From NCBI GenBank assembly GCA_050288085.1, contig JBNKDD010000115.1, forward strand, positions 1 through 16,527: a DNA stretch of 16,527 nucleotides. Reading direction: 5' to 3'. The position numbers and the translations under genes were made by a program. The DNA is from JBNKDD01 sp050288085. GTDB lineage: Bacteria; Chloroflexota; Anaerolineae; Aggregatilineales; UBA3940. Below the pieces are notes generated by a model. It saw nothing but the letters and a program-made list of their open reading frames with translations, was not told the origin of the DNA and made no database searches. Of the stretch, positions 1-6,677 are shown piece after piece (the stretch's first letter is position 1; every line of letters begins with the position of its first letter).

Positions 1-293
1 TTGCAGCCGCATCTTGATCCGTCCTTCACTTTTTGACAGATCTTATCCTATTTTGTCCCCATTTTTGGAACGGTCACGAAAAATGAGACAAGAATCCTAT
101 CAGGAAAAACACTATGTCTTATAAGAATCTTCGAATTACAGGCGAAACGGTTTTAGCGTTATACTTCCCCACCAATTTCAGATAGGTAAGTTGGGCCAGG
201 CAATAGATTTTAAATCAAATGGCCCCACTATATAGGACTGGATCATGGTTTGAAAAAACCTCGTCTGGTTCCACTTAAGAGGAGTATCTCGTT
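1..293. other. Non-coding region upstream of the MFS gene
   Basis: No convincing gene is visible in these 293 bases; short open frames here lack a ribosome binding site and protein-like composition. The region is AT-rich compared with the genes. It contains an inverted repeat (GGGCCA at 193-198, TGGCCC at 220-225) and the purine-rich ribosome binding site AGAGGAG at 278-284 that serves the TTG start at 294. A TTGACA at 33-38 has no -10 box at suitable spacing, so I do not call a promoter from it. Confidence 0.6.
193..225. promoter_or_regulatory. Inverted repeat in the leader of the MFS gene (possible operator or hairpin)
   Basis: GGGCCA (193-198) and TGGCCC (220-225) are perfect inverted arms. 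Between them GATTT-T-AAATC (206-216) forms a second small dyad. The structure lies about 70 bases before the start of the MFS transporter. It could be an operator or a leader hairpin; nothing in the sequence decides which, and chance is possible. Confidence 0.25.
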
Positions 294-1574
294 TTGCCCC
301 CCCATCCAGGTATTGAAGAGACAGTATCAGGTTTACCGGCCCAATCGTTGATGGATACGCTGTTCCAGCACAAGATGTTTGGCGCATTCAAGCACTACAA
401 CTTCCGCGTCTACTTTGCCGGGCTGCTCATATCGATGACAGGTGTCTGGGCACAGAATGTCGCCCAGAACTGGTTGGTATATGACCTGACCAACTCAGCA
501 TTGGTACTGGGGCAGGTTTCCTTTATGCTGGCGATCCCGGTCTGGATTCTGAGTCCCTGGGCTGGTGTGGTCATTGACCGGTCATCTCGCCGGACGATCC
601 TGCTGATTACCCAATCCGTTTTTATGATCCAGGCTTTTACCCTTGCCTTTTTGGATTTTAGTGACAGGATAGCAATCTGGCAGATCGTCTTGTTATCCCT
701 GGTGCAGGGGGCCGGTAATGCCTTCGACGCTCCATCTCGGCAGTCTATCATCGTCGAGCTGGTTGGCAAAGAAGACCTGTCAAGCGGCATCGCCTTAAAC
801 TCAACGATGTTTAGCATGGCCCGCACCTTTGGCCCGGCAATCGGCGGATTGATCGTCGGGACACTGGGGACAGCCTGGGGTTTTACCGTGAACGGGGCAA
901 CTTACCTTGCTATCCTGATCAGCCTGTTCCTGCTGCGCCTGGGAAAACCGGTTGTCCAACCGAAAGATCACACCCCGCTTGAAGACTTATTAGGCGGCCT
1001 GCGCTTTATCTGGCGCACCAAGTCTATTTTGGCTTTGATAGCCATTGCAATGGCGGTAGCGTTTTCACTGGCTGCTATCACGGTGTTGATGCCGGTTGTG
1101 GCAGTGGAAGTCCTGGGTAAAGGAGAGGTCGGATATGGGATGTTAAGCGGGGCCACCGGTTTGGGATCAGTTGGTGGGGCTTTGCTGATCGCTTATCTTA
1201 GTTCGCAGCCAGGGCGAGGACGCTTCCTGACGATAATCAATATCCTGTATCCACTTACCCTGATAGGTTTTGCCCTGTCACAATCATACCACCTATCCTT
1301 ACTGGTGCTGGTGGCGGTCGGTGCAACGATGATCCCGCAGTTATCGTTATGCAATATCCTGATCCAGTCTAACATCCCTGACGAATTTCGCGGGCGGGTG
1401 ATGAGCGTCTATACGCTGTTTATTTTTGGAATGTATCCGATTGGTGGATTGGTTTTTGGCGGGTTAGCTGAGAAGCTCGGTGCGCCACCGGCAATTGCAA
1501 TTGGTGCGGGTTTCGTTTTGTTGATGGCCTTCTCTACCCGGATATTGGTTCCCGAATTAAGAAGGCTGGACTAG
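294..1574 (+). CDS. MFS transporter, MFS_3 / enterobactin-exporter-like family
   Basis: Predicted inner-membrane exporter of 426 residues with about 12 hydrophobic segments, the usual size for the major facilitator superfamily. Motif A is visible after the second membrane segment as G91-V-V-I-D95-R-S-S-R-R100. The stretch around residues 141-190 (GNAFDAPSRQ, then SGIALNS and RTFGPAIGG) is characteristic of the MFS_3 group, which includes drug and siderophore exporters. The substrate cannot be read from sequence. I chose the TTG start at 294 because AGAGGAG (278-284) lies 9 nt upstream; the ATG at 351 (Met20) is the alternative and lacks such a site. The PadR-family regulator 125 nt downstream on the same strand suggests inducible efflux, since PadR proteins often control neighbouring transporters; this link is inference. 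Confidence 0.9.
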   Translation: MPPHPGIEETVSGLPAQSLMDTLFQHKMFGAFKHYNFRVYFAGLLISMTGVWAQNVAQNWLVYDLTNSALVLGQVSFMLAIPVWILSPWAGVVIDRSSRRTILLITQSVFMIQAFTLAFLDFSDRIAIWQIVLLSLVQGAGNAFDAPSRQSIIVELVGKEDLSSGIALNSTMFSMARTFGPAIGGLIVGTLGTAWGFTVNGATYLAILISLFLLRLGKPVVQPKDHTPLEDLLGGLRFIWRTKSILALIAIAMAVAFSLAAITVLMPVVAVEVLGKGEVGYGMLSGATGLGSVGGALLIAYLSSQPGRGRFLTIINILYPLTLIGFALSQSYHLSLLVLVAVGATMIPQLSLCNILIQSNIPDEFRGRVMSVYTLFIFGMYPIGGLVFGGLAEKLGAPPAIAIGAGFVLLMAFSTRILVPELRRLD

Positions 1575-1616
1575 CCGGTCACACAGGTGATTTGCAAACC
1601 CTTACAAAGCGCTGGT

Positions 1617-1635
1617 ATATTTAATTTGTAAATAT
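1617..1635. promoter_or_regulatory. AT-rich inverted repeat, candidate PadR operator
   Basis: ATATTTA (1617-1623) and TAAATAT (1629-1635) are perfect 7-base inverted arms around a 5-base spacer, 65 bases before the padR-like start. A weak promoter can be read across it: TTTGTA (1625-1630), 17 nt, TATAAG (1648-1653). PadR dimers often bind dyads overlapping their own promoter, so autoregulation here is reasonable. The site is AT-rich, so chance symmetry cannot be excluded. Confidence 0.35.
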
Positions 1636-1699
1636 TCTCAACGTACATATAAGTAAAATTTTCTCGCTCAGATTAGAAAAGCAAAGCCGGGAGCATATT

Positions 1700-2266
1700 T
1701 TGGTTGATACGACACATAGTGGTTTTGGCAGCTATCCATTGGATCAGGTGGCACTTGGGCTGCTCATGCCGGGGCCAAAACACGGCTACGGATTGTACCA
1801 AGACTTTGTAGAAGGATTTGGTACGGGCGATTCCTATGGCGCAATCTGGAAGGCCGGGCAAACCAAGTTTTATGTAACCCTGACCACACTTGAAAAAGAG
1901 GGTTACCTTGAATCCAGCATGGACCCTCAGGAAGGCCGCCCTCCGCGTAAGGTCTACAACCTGACCGATGAAGGCCGGACACATTTCCTTGATTGGCTGC
2001 GCCGCCCCGTCCACTCGATGCGGGCGATCCGGGTGGAGTTTATCGCCAAGCTCCGCTTCTTCGATCTGCTCAACCTGCCGGATGCAGGTGATTTACTCGA
2101 TGCGCAGACCGAGGTGTTCCACGCCATCCTTGACGAGTGGGAAAACGCTGCTCCAGTTGATGAGGCCGATCCATTCTTCGAGATTGTCGTTGACTTCCGT
2201 AAGCGGCAGGTTGCTTTTCTACTTGAGTGGTTAGCAGCCTGTAAAAGCCGGGTGACACCTGATTAA
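1700..2266 (+). CDS. PadR family transcriptional regulator
   Basis: DNA-binding regulator of 188 residues. Residues about 10-90 form the PadR winged helix: the opening LDQVALGLLMPGPKHGYGLY, then a recognition region (FYVTLTTLEKEGYLE), then the wing with GRPPRKVYNLTDEG. The C-terminal half (about 100-185) is helical and matches the dimerisation/ligand-sensing helices of the longer PadR type (Vir_act_alpha_C-like). The start is TTG at 1700 with GGGAG at 1689-1693, 6 nt upstream. The preceding MFS exporter is the obvious candidate target, and the inverted repeat at 1617-1635 a candidate operator; both are inference. The stop codon (2264-2266) overlaps the first bases of the dispersed repeat at 2265-2335. 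Confidence 0.9.
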   Translation: MVDTTHSGFGSYPLDQVALGLLMPGPKHGYGLYQDFVEGFGTGDSYGAIWKAGQTKFYVTLTTLEKEGYLESSMDPQEGRPPRKVYNLTDEGRTHFLDWLRRPVHSMRAIRVEFIAKLRFFDLLNLPDAGDLLDAQTEVFHAILDEWENAAPVDEADPFFEIVVDFRKRQVAFLLEWLAACKSRVTPD

Positions 2267-2335
2267 ATCCATAAACTAAAAAACGTCGGTCGTAGGAGCG
2301 CTTAGAAAAGCACCTCTGCGGTGATTCACGGATTG
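2265..2335. repeat. Dispersed palindromic repeat, copy 1
   Basis: The left arm (2265-2283, beginning AAATCCATAAACTAAAAAA) matches the left arm of the element at 6576-6594 at 18 of 19 bases. Both then carry GTAGGRGC after a short variable stretch, and both end in GGATT. The ends AAATCC and GGATTg are a near-perfect inverted pair. The centre forms only an imperfect hairpin (GCGCTT with AAGCAC around an AGAA loop), so this copy looks degenerate. It starts inside the stop codon of the padR-like gene and occupies most of the gap before the tupA-like gene. Confidence 0.6.
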
Positions 2336-2407
2336 ATACTAAATTAAACAATCCTGCATCCTGCGCTCGTTCAATTCATCATGTTATATGAGGAGAATTT
2401 ACGCCAT

Positions 2408-3304
2408 ATGAAGAACACCTATCGCATCCTGTTCGTTGTGATGGTTCTGGCTGCTCTTCTCACTGCCTGCGGAGGGTCTCAGCCAGCCGTCGAAGAACCC
2501 GCAGCTGAAGAGGAGATGGCCGAAGAAGAATCAGCCGGTGAATCTCAGCGCCTCATTCTCGCCACCACCACCAGCACCTATGACTCCGGTTTGTTAGACT
2601 TCATTCTGCCAGACTTCGAAGAGAAATTCGGAGTTGAGGTTGAGGTGGTAGCCGTTGGAACAGGGCAGGCGCTTGCGCTTGGTGAGTCCGGGGACGCCGA
2701 CGTTTTGCTGGTGCATGCCCGCGCCCGCGAAGATGCCTTTGTCGAATCAGGGAACGGCACTGCCCGCTACGACGTGATGTACAATGACTTTGTGATCGTC
2801 GGCCCGGCGGACGACCCGGCAGGCATCAAGGGGATGGTAAGAGCCTCGGAAGCCCTGGCAAAGATTGCCGAAAGCGAGGCGACCTTTGTCTCTCGTGGTG
2901 ATGACAGCGGCACCCATACCAAGGAAAAAGCTATCTGGGCCGAGGCCGGGATCGAACCGTCAGGCGATTGGTACCAGGCCGCCGGTCAGGGCATGGGAGC
3001 CGTTTTGACCATGTCCGATGAGCAGCAGGCTTATACCATCAGCGATCGGGCAACCTATCTAGCCCGCCAGGCTGAAGGGCTGGGACTCGAAGTGCTGGTT
3101 GAGGGCGATCCAATCCTGTTTAATCCCTACGGTGTGATTCCCGTCAACCCGGAAGTTCACCCCAATGTAAACTTCGAGATGGCACAGAATTTTGTTGACT
3201 GGCTGACTTCTGTGGAAACGCAGGAAATGATCGGCAGCTACGAGCGGAATGGCAGTCCCCTGTTCACCCCCGACTCGGAACAGTGGCGCACCGCGAATCA
3301 ATAA
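2408..3304 (+). CDS. tupA: Tungstate ABC transporter substrate-binding lipoprotein, TupA-like
   Basis: Extracytoplasmic oxyanion-binding protein of 298 residues, tethered by lipid. Residues 1-21 are a lipoprotein signal peptide with lipobox L-T-A-C21. An acidic Glu/Ala-rich linker (about 26-45) follows. The mature domain starts LILATTTSTYDSGLLD, the hallmark of the TupA tungstate-binding family (COG2998-like), followed by VGTGQALALGESGDADVLLV and SRGDDSGTHTKEK, where the Thr/Ser-rich segments form the anion pocket in this family. I prefer ATG 2408 because it begins the signal peptide directly and AGGAG (2391-2395) lies 12 nt upstream; the in-frame ATG at 2381 has no ribosome binding site. No TupB permease or TupC ATPase is adjacent: the gene is flanked by a regulator and a glycosyltransferase. 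Discrimination of tungstate from molybdate cannot be judged here. Confidence 0.9.
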   Translation: MKNTYRILFVVMVLAALLTACGGSQPAVEEPAAEEEMAEEESAGESQRLILATTTSTYDSGLLDFILPDFEEKFGVEVEVVAVGTGQALALGESGDADVLLVHARAREDAFVESGNGTARYDVMYNDFVIVGPADDPAGIKGMVRASEALAKIAESEATFVSRGDDSGTHTKEKAIWAEAGIEPSGDWYQAAGQGMGAVLTMSDEQQAYTISDRATYLARQAEGLGLEVLVEGDPILFNPYGVIPVNPEVHPNVNFEMAQNFVDWLTSVETQEMIGSYERNGSPLFTPDSEQWRTANQ

Positions 3305-3316
3305 TGAGATAATCAT

Positions 3317-3344
3317 AGGAGGGCGGCTGACCGGTCGCCCTCCT
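3317..3344. terminator. GC-rich hairpin after tupA (terminator-like, related to the repeat core)
   Basis: AGGAGGGCG (3317-3325) pairs with CGCCCTCCT (3336-3344), nine Watson-Crick pairs, with further G-T/C-G pairing towards the loop. It lies 12 nt after the tupA stop. There is no T-run afterwards, so it may slow or stop RNA polymerase without being a classical intrinsic terminator. The right half (CCGGTCGCCC) is identical to the core of the palindrome at 6626-6645, so it may be a related repeat. Confidence 0.5.
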
Positions 3345-3405
3345 CAATAATCCCCTCGCCGTTTGGCGCATTGCCCCACAAGTGGTATGCTTTCTGCCAA
3401 ATATC

Positions 3406-3434
3406 TTGACCCTTGATGGGTACGCAATTATCCT
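3406..3434 (+). promoter_or_regulatory. Candidate sigma70-type promoter for the GT-C glycosyltransferase
   Basis: TTGACC (3406-3411), a 17-nt spacer and TATCCT (3429-3434) match housekeeping promoter consensus at 5/6 and 4/6. Transcription would start near 3441, leaving a leader of about 18 nt. No clear Shine-Dalgarno sequence precedes ATG 3459. Confidence 0.4.
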
Positions 3435-3458
3435 AACCCCTTTATTCCGGTTTCCTAC

Positions 3459-5807
3459 ATGAGCAAAAAACTACGCGCACGACATCTAATGCTAGCTGCC
3501 TTGCTGCTTACGGCGATGTTTGGATTGGCAGTAGGGAGTTCAGCGCAAAAATCACCGACTTTTGACGAAGGTTTTTATATCTCACGTGGCTGGGCTTTTT
3601 TGAAGACAGGCCATCTGCTGCCCCTGGGACATCCCCCCTTCACCAATTTGTTGAGCGGCGCGGGCGTCCTGCTCGAACCCGATCTGACTGATCCAACCAC
3701 CCTCGATGGGTGGGCGGACAATGATCCGGAAGCCTTCAGCGAGGATTTCCTATGGCATCAGGGTATCAATACCAACCGGGTAGTTTTCCTGGCACGACTG
3801 CCTCTGATCTATCTGGGCCTGCTGCTGGGAACCGTGATCTGGCGCTGGGCAAGGGAAGATTACGGTCGGTGGTGCGCGGTACTGGCCCTGACCCTTTACA
3901 CGTTCTCGCCCAACATACTGGCACATACTCGATTGGCCGCTACCGATCTGGGGATAGCCGCCTTCTATGTGGGAACTCTTTACGCCTGGACACGCTATTG
4001 GCGGGCACGTAGTTGGCGCTGGCTGATTATCAGCGGGGTGATGTTTGGGCTGGCCCAGGCATCGAAATTTTCGGGACTGTTCCTGCTGCCAACACTGGGG
4101 CTCATGACCGTGTGGTATGCCGCCAGAAAACAAAAAAACCTGCTCCCGAAAAAATCTGGTGAACCAACCCACGAACACAAAGCTCCCCTGGTGTGGTTGT
4201 GGTCATCCCTGGCAGCTTTGATCATAATGGGGTTGATCGGGATAGTCACGCTGTGGGCAACTAATCTGTTCGGTGTGCGGCCTTATCCGCTCAGTGGTTA
4301 TGTCAGCGAACTCATGCACTTTTTCGACCTGGCGGCGGAAGGTCACCGGGCCTATCTGTTGGGGCACTTTTCTCAAACCGGTTGGTGGTACTATCACCCG
4401 CTGACACTGGCCTTGAAGATGCCCCTGCCCTCATTGATCATGCTGCTGCTGGCCGCCCTGTTAGCAGTAGGCCGTGAGATAAAAGGCTACGAGTGGGAGA
4501 TTATCTTCCCAACACTGGTGTACCTGGGAATTACGATGTTCGGCTCATTGAACGTCGGGATACGTTACCTGCTGCCTATCCTGCCGCTGTTGTTTATTTT
4601 CTCCTCGCGGATCGGGTCAGGTCCCCTACGAAGTGGCTGGCTGCGGTATGGTGTGTTGTTTCCCCTCACCATGTGGGTGATCGCGTCGGGGCTGTGGAGT
4701 TATCCACATTACATCTCGTTTTTCAATCTGGCATCGGGTGGGCCGAACCGGGGTTATCAGCTCCTGTCCGACTCAAATGTCGATTGGGGGCAGGATTTAC
4801 CCGGATTGGCAGCCTGGCTGGAGGATCGCGGGGCGGGTCAGATTTACCTGAGCTACTTTGGACAGGCCGATCCCAGCTATTATGGGATCGACTATATCGC
4901 CTTACCCGGTTGGCCCCCGCCTGAACCCGACCCGGATCGACCGGTCTTCAACCCTATGAACCCGGAGCCGGGGCTGTATGCTATCAGCGCATCGAATCTG
5001 GTAGGGGTGCAGTTATACGAACCGGACACCTTTGGCTATTTCCGGGCCAGGGAGCCAATCGCCCAGGTTGGACACAGCATCCTGATTTACCAGGTTGATC
5101 CCAAAGAGAAAGAACCGGGCGGCTGGTTTGCTCAATGTGCGGCCCCTGATTCATATGAGACCGAGGCCAAACTCGAAGAGTTGACCGGCATTGAAGAATT
5201 GAATCACATCTACTTCGACTGTCAGCAAACGCTGCCTTTCCCCAATACACCCGGCTGGCTGCTGCTCCCGGCAGATATTTCCCCGGTGATCGACATTGGG
5301 GAGCCGGATTACCTGGCCCGTCTTGAGGATGGAACCCTGCGTTATCGGGTGTGGATGGTGAACAAAGCACCACCATCTCCTCCCCAATCGATAATTGAAT
5401 TCCCGCAGGTGAAGCTGCCTTTACCGATTGCCGGGTATGTTGAACTGCTGGGGTATCAGGTTGAGCAAGGCACATTTGCCCCCGGTGAAACATTAACGCT
5501 AACGGCCTGGTGGAGCGTACGAGAACCACCGCCACCGCCCGTATCGATTTTTGCACATCTGCTAGCCCCCGATGGCTCGTTGATCCAGGCGGCTGATGCC
5601 CTGGGTATCCCCGCCGAAGATTGGGAGCGAGGAATGGTCATCATCCAGCAGCACCGGTTCGTGATCCCGGAGGATGCGCCACCGGGCAGCGCGGCATTAA
5701 CGGTCGGGCTTTACTCGCTTAGCACGGGCGAACGGTTCCCGATCTCCCAATCCGGTGAGCGGGTGGTGGATCGCGTGGTGCTGCGCAATGTGACGATCGG
5801 GGAGTAA
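3459..5807 (+). CDS. GT-C fold membrane glycosyltransferase, PMT/GT39-like, with C-terminal beta-domain
   Basis: Large membrane enzyme of 782 residues expected to transfer a sugar from a polyprenyl-phosphate donor on the outer face of the membrane. After a first membrane segment (about 10-28) the first outer loop contains F-D36-E37-G-F-Y, the acidic motif typical of GT-C enzymes such as PMT and ArnT, then GHPP (57-60). About ten more hydrophobic segments run to residue 420, including the HTRLAATDLG segment (156-165) seen in PMT-like proteins. SDSNVDWGQDL (437-447) is a conserved post-membrane motif in bacterial and archaeal relatives. Residues about 655-780 form a beta-rich domain (GETLTLTAWW, FAHLLAPDGS, PPGSAALTVGLYS) of a type common on Chloroflexota glycosyltransferases. 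Acceptor and sugar are unknown. The SDR gene starts 2 nt after the stop, so the two are probably co-transcribed. Confidence 0.8.
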   Translation: MSKKLRARHLMLAALLLTAMFGLAVGSSAQKSPTFDEGFYISRGWAFLKTGHLLPLGHPPFTNLLSGAGVLLEPDLTDPTTLDGWADNDPEAFSEDFLWHQGINTNRVVFLARLPLIYLGLLLGTVIWRWAREDYGRWCAVLALTLYTFSPNILAHTRLAATDLGIAAFYVGTLYAWTRYWRARSWRWLIISGVMFGLAQASKFSGLFLLPTLGLMTVWYAARKQKNLLPKKSGEPTHEHKAPLVWLWSSLAALIIMGLIGIVTLWATNLFGVRPYPLSGYVSELMHFFDLAAEGHRAYLLGHFSQTGWWYYHPLTLALKMPLPSLIMLLLAALLAVGREIKGYEWEIIFPTLVYLGITMFGSLNVGIRYLLPILPLLFIFSSRIGSGPLRSGWLRYGVLFPLTMWVIASGLWSYPHYISFFNLASGGPNRGYQLLSDSNVDWGQDLPGLAAWLEDRGAGQIYLSYFGQADPSYYGIDYIALPGWPPPEPDPDRPVFNPMNPEPGLYAISASNLVGVQLYEPDTFGYFRAREPIAQVGHSILIYQVDPKEKEPGGWFAQCAAPDSYETEAKLEELTGIEELNHIYFDCQQTLPFPNTPGWLLLPADISPVIDIGEPDYLARLEDGTLRYRVWMVNKAPPSPPQSIIEFPQVKLPLPIAGYVELLGYQVEQGTFAPGETLTLTAWWSVREPPPPPVSIFAHLLAPDGSLIQAADALGIPAEDWERGMVIIQQHRFVIPEDAPPGSAALTVGLYSLSTGERFPISQSGERVVDRVVLRNVTIGE

Positions 5808-5809
5808 CC

Positions 5810-6520
5810 ATGTCAAAAGTCGCATTAGTGACGGGCAGCGCTCACCGGGTCGGGAAGGTGATTGCCCTGACGTTGGCCGAGCGCGGGATGCATGTCATGG
5901 TGCATTACCATCAGAGCCAAGCGGAAGCCGCCAAGACCGCCGAAGAGATTAGTAATCTCGGTGTAGAAGCGGAAGCGATACAAGCCGATCTAGGTGATCC
6001 TGCTGCCATCGAGCGATTGTTCAACAGCTTGAAATCACGCTTTGGGCGGTTGGATGTGCTGGTCAACAGTGCCTCAGCTTTCCAGGCCAAAGCCCTGCTG
6101 GACATTACGGTCGAGGACTGGGATCACACCATGAATGTAAATCTGCGTGCGCCCTTCCTATGCAGCCAACAGGCCGCCCGATTGATGCACCCCGGCGGGG
6201 TGATTATCAATATTGCCGATGTGATCGGGCAGACTCCCTGGGCGCGTTTTCCTCATCACAGTGTGAGCAAAGCCGGGCTGATCATGCTCACCAAAGTCCT
6301 GGCGCAGGCCCTGGCCCCGGATATCCGGGTCAATGCGGTTGTGCCGGGGCCGGTTCTGAAACCTGAATCGATGCCGCCTGAGCGCTGGGAGCAGCTTGGC
6401 GCGGAACTTCCTCTATCACGTACAGGCCGCCCGGAGAATGTCGCCCAGGCGGTGCAGGCCCTGATTGACAATGACTTCACGACGGGGACGATCTTCAATG
6501 TGGATGGCGGCGGATCCTAG
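5810..6520 (+). CDS. SDR family oxidoreductase, pteridine-reductase/FolM-like, with altered catalytic Tyr
   Basis: Short-chain dehydrogenase/reductase of 236 residues, the normal length for the family. The NADP(H) site is TGSAHRVGKVIA (8-19); TGx3RxG with Arg is typical of pteridine reductases (PTR1, FolM). NSAS (86-89) is a variant of the NNAG motif. IAD137 matches the catalytic Asp of PTR1 (where most SDRs have Ser). The catalytic Tyr-x-x-x-Lys motif reads H150-S-V-S-K154, so the Tyr is His. VNAVVPGPV (174-182) and the C-terminal VDGGGS are standard. A pterin or folate substrate is inference; the His may reduce or change activity. The start is ATG 5810, 2 nt after the glycosyltransferase stop, which argues for a shared transcript. 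No other folate genes are nearby. Confidence 0.88.
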   Translation: MSKVALVTGSAHRVGKVIALTLAERGMHVMVHYHQSQAEAAKTAEEISNLGVEAEAIQADLGDPAAIERLFNSLKSRFGRLDVLVNSASAFQAKALLDITVEDWDHTMNVNLRAPFLCSQQAARLMHPGGVIINIADVIGQTPWARFPHHSVSKAGLIMLTKVLAQALAPDIRVNAVVPGPVLKPESMPPERWEQLGAELPLSRTGRPENVAQAVQALIDNDFTTGTIFNVDGGGS

Positions 6521-6530
6521 GATACCCGAT

Positions 6531-6559
6531 TCGATCTGCTGGCAGGGATTCGTTATACT
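6531..6559 (+). promoter_or_regulatory. Weak candidate promoter for cysC
   Basis: TATACT (6554-6559) matches the -10 consensus at 5 of 6. TCGATC (6531-6536), 17 nt upstream, is a poor -35. If used, the transcript would start near 6566 and carry the palindromic repeat in a leader of about 110 nt before cysC. Confidence 0.25.
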
Positions 6560-6575
6560 CGCCTGCTGTTTGAAC

Positions 6576-6657
6576 AAATCCATAAATTAAAAAAATGCTT
6601 GTAGGGGCAAGGCATGCCTTGCCTAGGGCGACTGGCCGGTCGCCCCTACAAGGATTT
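6576..6657. repeat. Dispersed palindromic repeat, copy 2 (nested hairpins)
   Basis: The element is bounded by AAATCC (6576-6581) and GGATTT (6652-6657), a perfect inverted pair. Inside, TTGTAGGGGC (6599-6608) and GCCCCTACAA (6642-6651) are perfect 10-base inverted arms. Between them sit two side-by-side palindromes: GGCAAGGCATGCCTTGCC (6606-6623, perfect) and GGGCGACTGGCCGGTCGCCC (6626-6645, two symmetric mismatched positions that pair as G-T). The AT-rich left arm matches copy 1 at 2265-2283. It has no coding capacity. It resembles REP/MITE-type short palindromic elements; I cannot name the family. Confidence 0.75.
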
Positions 6658-6677
6658 ACATAGATAGGGGAATAACA

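Noticed and set aside
33..38. TTGACA as a -35 box near the window start
   Set aside because: No -10-like hexamer lies 15-19 nt downstream; TATCCT at 44-49 is only 5 nt away.
294..2266. A new resistance or defence system formed by the MFS and PadR genes
   Set aside because: A transporter beside a PadR regulator is a common arrangement; nothing in the sequence shows more than ordinary regulated efflux.
2381..2407. Nine-codon N-terminal extension of TupA from ATG 2381
   Set aside because: It would put charged residues before the lipoprotein signal peptide and has no ribosome binding site; the AGGAG before 2408 lies inside it.
2267..2407. Molybdenum/tungsten cofactor riboswitch upstream of tupA
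   Set aside because: The stretch is largely explained by the dispersed repeat, and I could not fold anything resembling the Moco/Tuco RNA.
4984..5556. Long minus-strand open frame of 190 codons inside the GT-C glycosyltransferase gene
   Set aside because: It is antisense to a well-supported gene, has no recognisable motif or ribosome binding site, and its composition is that of a shadow frame in GC-rich DNA.
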